A DNA stretch of 9,351 nucleotides, from assembly GCA_902406135.1 (NCBI GenBank), contig CABPCX010000050.1:1-9351 (forward strand), written 5' to 3'. The notes beneath the pieces were generated by a model, which worked only from the letters and a program-made list of their open reading frames with translations, was not told where the DNA came from and did no database searches. Both the position numbers and the translations under genes were made by a program. The stretch is from an uncultured Eubacteriales bacterium. GTDB taxonomy: Bacteria; Bacillota; Clostridia; Lachnospirales; Anaerotignaceae. Every line of letters begins with the position of its first letter. The first letter of the stretch is position 1. Of this stretch, positions 5,723-9,351 are shown in pieces.

Positions 5723-6679
5723 TTAGTTTTTCATCAGCAGAGCCATAAGACGTTTTTTCATTTTGGCGTTGTCCAGTCTGGTGCATACCGAAACATTCGG
5801 TTTTCTGCCTAAAAAGCCTTCCTGGATAGCCAGTTTCCTTCCGTCGTTTAAAATAACCTGTCCGTAGGCTTCGGGCTCCTTAAGGCATACGTGGGCATAG
5901 CAGTCCTTTTTTTCCAATACCACATCAGGCCATAACATTACCGCCATTGCCACCGCATCGGGAAGGTCCAGGAAACATTTATTGCTGGCTTCTATATTGT
6001 ACTCTACAAGTCTGCGGTTGCATTTTACCGCAAATTCCGCACTTTTTACGTCGCTTTCAGCCAGGGTGTCCAGGTCCTCCTTTAACAGCGCCGCATCTCC
6101 GAGACATACGTCAAAACCGATTATCGTAACAGGAATACCTGAATTAATCATTATATGATAGGCTTCGGCATCCACATATACATTAAACTCGGATACGGGA
6201 GTGCAGTTGCCGGGACCAAAACCGCTTGTTCCCATACTGTATATGTGTTTCACTTTTTTCATGGTTTCGGGCTCTTTCATAATGGCCAGTGCAATGTTTG
6301 TGACAGGTCCGATGGCTATGATAGTAATTTCGTCAGGATAGGTTTTTACCAGTCTTAAAATGGCGTCAACGGCGTGTTCCTTCTCCTGCTTAAGGGAAGG
6401 ATGTATCAGGTCCATATCACCCATTCCGTCATTGCCATGTACGTTTACGGCCGTTACAAGCTCTTTGAAAAGGGGCTTTTCGGCACCGGCATATAAGGGC
6501 GGCATCTGGGCTCCGCTTACCTCAATTGTCATAAGGGCATTGTTTACTGCCAAAGGCAGGGGGACGTTTCCACAAACGGCCGTAATGGCTTCAACCTTTA
6601 TGTCCTCTGATTTTAGTGCCATCATAATGGCTGCCGCATCATCACTGCCGCAGTCCGTATCAATAATAATTCTCTGCAT
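5723..6679 (-). CDS. Inosine/uridine-preferring nucleoside hydrolase family protein
   Basis: This family cleaves the N-glycosidic bond of ribonucleosides to give a free base and ribose, in the cytoplasm, for salvage. The 318 residues are the usual length. The N-terminal calcium and catalytic motif is DTDCGSDDAAA (7-17; Asp7, Asp9, Asp13, Asp14), with Cys where most members have Pro. Further signatures are HGNDGMGD (81-88), IIAIGPVTNIALA (120-132) and SEFNVYVDAEA (163-173). Near residues 236-244 the sequence is FLDLPDAVA where many members have FxHDPLAVA, so the usual catalytic His is absent; this may change base preference, and the substrate cannot be named. The ATG at 6679 follows GAGGAGG on this strand. 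It is divergent from a Crp/Fnr-type regulator that probably controls it, as in E. coli rihB/yeiL. The family call is secure; the substrate is not. Confidence 0.92.
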   Translation of the reverse strand: MQRIIIDTDCGSDDAAAIMMALKSEDIKVEAITAVCGNVPLPLAVNNALMTIEVSGAQMPPLYAGAEKPLFKELVTAVNVHGNDGMGDMDLIHPSLKQEKEHAVDAILRLVKTYPDEITIIAIGPVTNIALAIMKEPETMKKVKHIYSMGTSGFGPGNCTPVSEFNVYVDAEAYHIMINSGIPVTIIGFDVCLGDAALLKEDLDTLAESDVKSAEFAVKCNRRLVEYNIEASNKCFLDLPDAVAMAVMLWPDVVLEKKDCYAHVCLKEPEAYGQVILNDGRKLAIQEGFLGRKPNVSVCTRLDNAKMKKRLMALLMKN

Positions 6680-6771
6680 TTTCAGGCCTCCTCTTTAAAT
6701 TTGTTTATGTTATAATTATAAAAAAGCAGGGTATGGATAAAAAGGACATTTGACCCGGAAAGGAAAATCTT
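6680..6771. promoter_or_regulatory. Divergent promoter region, hydrolase and Crp/Fnr-type gene
   Basis: The 92-base gap between the divergent genes contains the palindrome TTATAATTATAA (6710-6721), which gives a TATAAT -10 box on both strands. Neither direction has a good -35 at 17 bases, as would fit activator-dependent promoters. The palindrome could also be an operator. GAGGAGG for the hydrolase lies at its other end, next to 6680. Confidence 0.5.
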
Positions 6772-7391
6772 ATGGATTTGAGCCGTCTGAAAGAAAAATC
6801 ACCTGAAGCTGTCCGCTCAGTAATTAAATATCACCGCTATAGGAAGGGAAGCAATATTATTTATCCCCATGATAAAAATTTATATCTATATCTTCTGTTA
6901 GACGGAAAGGCTGAGGTTTATCAATATACCGCAGGAGGAATGTTTATCTCCCTTTATAATTATTCAAAAAACAGCTGCTTTGGAGAAATAGAGCTTTTCT
7001 GTCCTTTGGCGTGGCGGCTGTTGAAAGCTGTGAGGGGGCTGTACTTACGAAAGAAACTGTGCTCCTGTGGGCGTCCAGTGATAAAGAATTCTGCTCTTTT
7101 CTGTTGGAATCGGTGTCCTGTAAAATTGCCGAAAGTTCCGATGCCTATATCCGAAACTCTTCTATGACCCTTAAAGAGCGTCTGCTGTACTGTCTGTACC
7201 GCCATTCACAGACAGGAAGTCTTGACACTCTCAGCAAGGAAGCCGCCGCCAGTGAAATATGCGCCCCGGAGCGCAGCCTAAACAGGACTATCGCCGAATG
7301 CAGAAAAGAAGGAATTATTGATTACCAAAAACACAGATTTTATATTCTGGATATGGAAATGCTCAAGAAAAATATTCAGTCATTATCCTAA
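6772..7391 (+). pseudogene. Crp/Fnr-family regulator (YeiL-like context), frameshifted
   Basis: Two overlapping frames together make one Crp/Fnr-type regulator of about 206 residues. The first frame (6772 to about 7010) gives a cyclic-nucleotide-binding-like beta-barrel: a divergent N-terminus, LYLYLLLDGKAEVYQYTAGG and NSCFGEIELFCPL. The second frame (about 7011-7391) continues with VAAVESCEGAVLTKETVLLW, the dimerisation helix and LKERLLYCLYRHSQTG. It ends in a winged helix-turn-helix, LSKEAAASEICAPERSLNRTIAECRKEGII. Without a shift the first frame ends at 7167 in unrelated residues. Moving from frame 1 to frame 3 near 7006-7011 requires one missing base, or a slightly longer deletion, since the GEIELF-to-VAAVE distance looks short for the family. 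The ribosome binding site is weak (AAAGGA). Adjacency to a nucleoside hydrolase recalls YeiL. It is probably inactive, unless this is an assembly error or a slip. Confidence 0.8.
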
Positions 7392-7431
7392 GTTCCGTTT
7401 AAAATATTGATATTCTGATGATTTATATAAA

Positions 7432-7463
7432 AAAAGAGGTGTCTTTTAAACGGCACCTCTTTT
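7432..7463. terminator. Bidirectional terminator between convergent genes
   Basis: AAAAGAGGTGTC (7432-7443) pairs with GGCACCTCTTTT (7452-7463) around an 8-nt loop, with one G-T wobble. T-runs follow on both strands, so it can end both the Crp/Fnr-type transcript (+) and the MATE exporter transcript (-), whose stop lies 30 bases away. Confidence 0.9.
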
Positions 7464-7492
7464 ATGTATGTTCAGAATTTATTAATGATGTT

Positions 7493-8851
7493 TTACCCCA
7501 TATAGTTTTCGGATATAGGGCTTTTCTGCTTTTTTGAAAATATACGGTATGCGGCTATACAGAGTATTATCTGCACAACTGATGATACGGGTGTTCCAAG
7601 ACCTATATGGAACAGTGTGGCGCCGTCTATATGGCTCATAAGATAGACCACGGGTATTCTTACACAGAAGGCCCCTACAATGCCCTGGAGCATTACGAAA
7701 AGAGTTTTTCCGCATCCGTTGAAATATCCGATAAAACAGAAAAGCACAGCGGTCAGTATACAGTCTATGGCGTAGGCCTTAAGGTAATCGTGGGCTGAGG
7801 CTATTACCTGAGGCTCATTGGAAAATATGGATGATAACAGTGAGCCGCCCCAAAATGCGACGGCCCCCATAATCATACCGGCTATAAGGGCGGTTTTTAT
7901 TCCGTAGAAAAGGGCCTGACGGGAACGCTCCCTTTTTCCGGCTCCGTTATTCTGGGCCACAAAGGCCGATATTGACTGCATATATGCCGAAGATACAAGC
8001 ATTAAAAAGACACAGGATTTTTCCGCCACACCAACGGCCGCAGACTCCGTAACACCCATACTGTTAACAACAACCTGTATGAATAAAAATGAAAACTGGA
8101 CAAGAAGTTCCTGTAAAGCTATGGGCACGCCTACCATCAAAATTCTTTTTATACAGAAAGCGTCGGGACGTATATAACTTTTAGAGAATGAAAAGGGCAG
8201 TTCTTTTTTACTTATGAAATAAAGAGAAAATATAACGCTTACGGCCTGGGCGGAAACGGTAGCTATGGCAGCTCCTGCCGCACCCATATGAAATACGGCT
8301 ACTAATATAAGGTCTCCTGCTATATTTATAACGCAGGCTATGGCCACCGTAAGCAGTGGTGTCTTTGAATCGCCTATTCCTCTAAAGGTTGCACCTATTA
8401 CGTTATAGGCCACAATGAATACAGTACCGATGCCGCAGATGCGTATATATGAACTGGTCTGTTTAAAGGCCTCGGCAGGAGCATGCATAAATTCTGCCAG
8501 TTTATCACTGTTTGGCACTATGGCAAGGGTAACAAGGGCCGCTATAAGGGCGAAGATTATTATTCCGCATCCTATTCCTCTGCCGGCACGCTCCTTTCTG
8601 TCAGCACCGATGGAGTCACCTATAAATACGGTCATACCCATGGTAAGGCCTGTAATGACCATTGTTATCATATTAAACAGCTGGCTTCCGGTCGCTACGC
8701 CGGACTGCTCAAAGGTCCCGGCAAACTGGCCGACTATTATAAGGTCGGCGGCTCCGTACATGGCCTGCAAAAACAATGCAAGAAGTACCGGGAATGCAAA
8801 GGATATAAGAGAATTTAATATGTTCCCTTCGGTAAGATTGTGCTCTTTCAT
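7493..8851 (-). CDS. MATE-family multidrug/cation efflux transporter
   Basis: An integral membrane exporter of 452 residues, the normal size for MATE proteins, which use a sodium or proton gradient to expel cationic drugs and other organic cations. It has a short cytoplasmic N-terminus ending in LTEGNIL, then the typical first helix with FAFPVLLALFLQAMYGAADLIIVGQFAG (residues 18-45). Two MATE repeats follow (about 17-200 and 235-430), consistent with 12 membrane helices. Family marks include ATFRGIGDSKTP in the first repeat and SAFVAQNNGAGKRERSRQA in the second. The ATG at 8851 follows AAGGTGAT. The gene has its own strong promoter and a long leader with an intrinsic terminator, so its expression is probably switched by premature termination. 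That is the known setting of mepA-type MATE genes controlled by guanidine-IV riboswitches. The MATE assignment is secure; the exported substrate is inferred only. Confidence 0.95.
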   Translation of the reverse strand: MKEHNLTEGNILNSLISFAFPVLLALFLQAMYGAADLIIVGQFAGTFEQSGVATGSQLFNMITMVITGLTMGMTVFIGDSIGADRKERAGRGIGCGIIIFALIAALVTLAIVPNSDKLAEFMHAPAEAFKQTSSYIRICGIGTVFIVAYNVIGATFRGIGDSKTPLLTVAIACVINIAGDLILVAVFHMGAAGAAIATVSAQAVSVIFSLYFISKKELPFSFSKSYIRPDAFCIKRILMVGVPIALQELLVQFSFLFIQVVVNSMGVTESAAVGVAEKSCVFLMLVSSAYMQSISAFVAQNNGAGKRERSRQALFYGIKTALIAGMIMGAVAFWGGSLLSSIFSNEPQVIASAHDYLKAYAIDCILTAVLFCFIGYFNGCGKTLFVMLQGIVGAFCVRIPVVYLMSHIDGATLFHIGLGTPVSSVVQIILCIAAYRIFSKKQKSPISENYMG

Positions 8852-8911
8852 TTATATCACCTTTCTGATTTTTTGGAGGGTAAAACTGCAGATGTGATTG
8901 GCGTACTGCCA

Positions 8912-8968
8912 TATAAAAAATAAAGCTGGACAAGAAAACGGGAATTCCACCCGTCATCTTATCCAGCT
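8912..8968 (-). terminator. Leader terminator (attenuator) before the MATE gene
   Basis: Read on the - strand, AGCTGGATAAGA pairs with TCTTGTCCAGCT (12 bp, one wobble), with an inner CGGG-CCCG stem, followed by TTTATTTTTTAT. It lies between the promoter and the MATE start codon, so it must be bypassed for the gene to be expressed. Confidence 0.9.
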
Positions 8969-9004
8969 CATAACTTTAAAAGTTACTCACCCTCCGATGA
9001 ACGA
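8912..9004 (-). ncRNA. Attenuated leader of the MATE gene, candidate guanidine-IV (mepA) riboswitch
   Basis: The transcript should start near 9003-9004. Its first 40 nt include ATCGGAGGGTGAGTAAC and a small hairpin built on TAACTTT/AAAGTTA. These lead straight into the 5' arm of the terminator. CATC upstream can pair with GATG in the terminator region, giving a possible competing fold. The guanidine-IV class was first described as the mepA motif, a short RNA overlapping a terminator in front of MATE exporters of Clostridia, switching transcription on when guanidine binds. Size, position and target gene fit. I matched context and architecture, not a covariance model, so the class is a hypothesis while the attenuator itself is clear. 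Confidence 0.6.
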
Positions 9005-9009
9005 TTTGC

Positions 9010-9038
9010 ATTATATCACTGCAAAAAGTCAAAGTCAA
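9010..9038 (-). promoter_or_regulatory. Strong sigma-A promoter of the MATE gene
   Basis: On the - strand TTGACT (9033-9038) and TATAAT (9010-9015) are separated by 17 bases. A second TTGACT at 9027-9032 repeats the -35 box at a non-optimal distance. The promoter gives a leader of about 150 nt before the MATE ATG. Confidence 0.88.
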
Positions 9039-9079
9039 TATAACAGAGGCACAAAAGCTTCAAAGGTTTAAAAGCATCA

Positions 9080-9351
9080 TCATCTTGCCATATAATCCGG
9101 ACTTTCTGTCAAGGGACGGATTAAAGGCTTTCCGTCTTCATAGTATACTTCATAGGTTGTTTCGTCGCATGATGTCCATATATATACATCAAAAACATGA
9201 ACACACTCATATAAAGGAGAGGCGCTTGAGCCCGGCTCTATTATATTTCCGTATATGTCAGCCTTAAGTCCTACGGTGTCACTGCCTGCAGGATGTTCCC
9301 TGTTAAGCTTTTCGTATGCAACATCGTCTATTTTACGCCATTCATTTGACC
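9080..9351 (-). CDS. Unrecognised protein, C-terminal 89 residues (5' end outside window)
   Basis: An open frame on the - strand enters from the right edge and ends at TGA 9080-9082. The visible residues (from SNEWRKIDDVAYEKLNREH to ESPDYMAR) are hydrophilic with alternating aromatic and small residues (YECVHVFDVYIWTS, TTYEVYYEDG), suggesting a beta-rich cytoplasmic domain. There is no membrane segment in this part. I do not recognise the family. Codon use resembles the neighbouring MATE gene, and the frame is long enough to be real. It is followed after about 40 bases by the MATE promoter on the same strand, with only a weak terminator-like GCTT/AAGC hairpin between, so some read-through into the MATE leader is possible. 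It would meet the same attenuator. Confidence 0.65.
   Translation of the reverse strand, partial: SNEWRKIDDVAYEKLNREHPAGSDTVGLKADIYGNIIEPGSSASPLYECVHVFDVYIWTSCDETTYEVYYEDGKPLIRPLTESPDYMAR

Noticed and set aside
8415..8897. Open frames of 111-160 residues on the plus strand opposite the MATE gene
   Set aside because: They mirror the MATE coding sequence in other frames and show no family features or start signals.
8950..8971. Possible leader peptide (MSWIR, stop) in the MATE leader
   Set aside because: The nearest GGAGGG is about 18 bases before the ATG, too far for normal initiation, and the short frame runs into the terminator arm; it could be coincidence.

Overview
The window looks like chromosomal DNA from an anaerobic Gram-positive bacterium of the class Clostridia, possibly Lachnospiraceae or a related family. 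The signs are strong GGAGG-type ribosome binding sites, moderate-to-low GC, the dimeric (alpha2-type) glycyl-tRNA synthetase, a lysyl-tRNA synthetase carrying an extra C-terminal tRNA-binding domain, and many strong intrinsic terminators. The exact taxon cannot be read from the sequence.

Positions 1-4002 are a housekeeping block on the + strand: the 3' end of glycyl-tRNA synthetase with its terminator, an unrecognised 261-residue protein, then greA and lysS transcribed together from a consensus promoter (TTGACA-17-TATAAT) that overlaps the 3' end of the unknown gene. A perfect-stem terminator closes this block.

Positions 4054-5722 are accessory. A helix-turn-helix regulator with a four-cysteine zinc ribbon has its own promoter and terminator. 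It is followed by an IS200-type insertion sequence with one gene, the HUH/Tyr1 transposase tnpA. Its left end carries a hairpin that buries the tnpA ribosome binding site. Its right end holds about 140 nt of non-coding, highly foldable sequence resembling the omega-RNA region of tnpB-bearing relatives, but no tnpB is present. Two right-end-like palindromes of the same design lie in tandem.

Positions 5723-7463 hold a nucleoside hydrolase on the - strand, divergent from a Crp/Fnr-type regulator on the + strand that is split by a frameshift. The pairing recalls E. coli rihB/yeiL and suggests local control of nucleoside salvage, probably broken here if the frameshift is real.

Positions 7432-9351 are on the - strand: a MATE-family multidrug exporter whose transcript starts at a consensus promoter (TTGACT-17-TATAAT) and runs through a leader with a strong intrinsic terminator before the gene. 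A MATE gene behind a short attenuated leader matches the known setting of the guanidine-IV (mepA motif) riboswitch, which is the leading hypothesis here. The C-terminal 89 residues of an unrecognised protein lie at the right edge.
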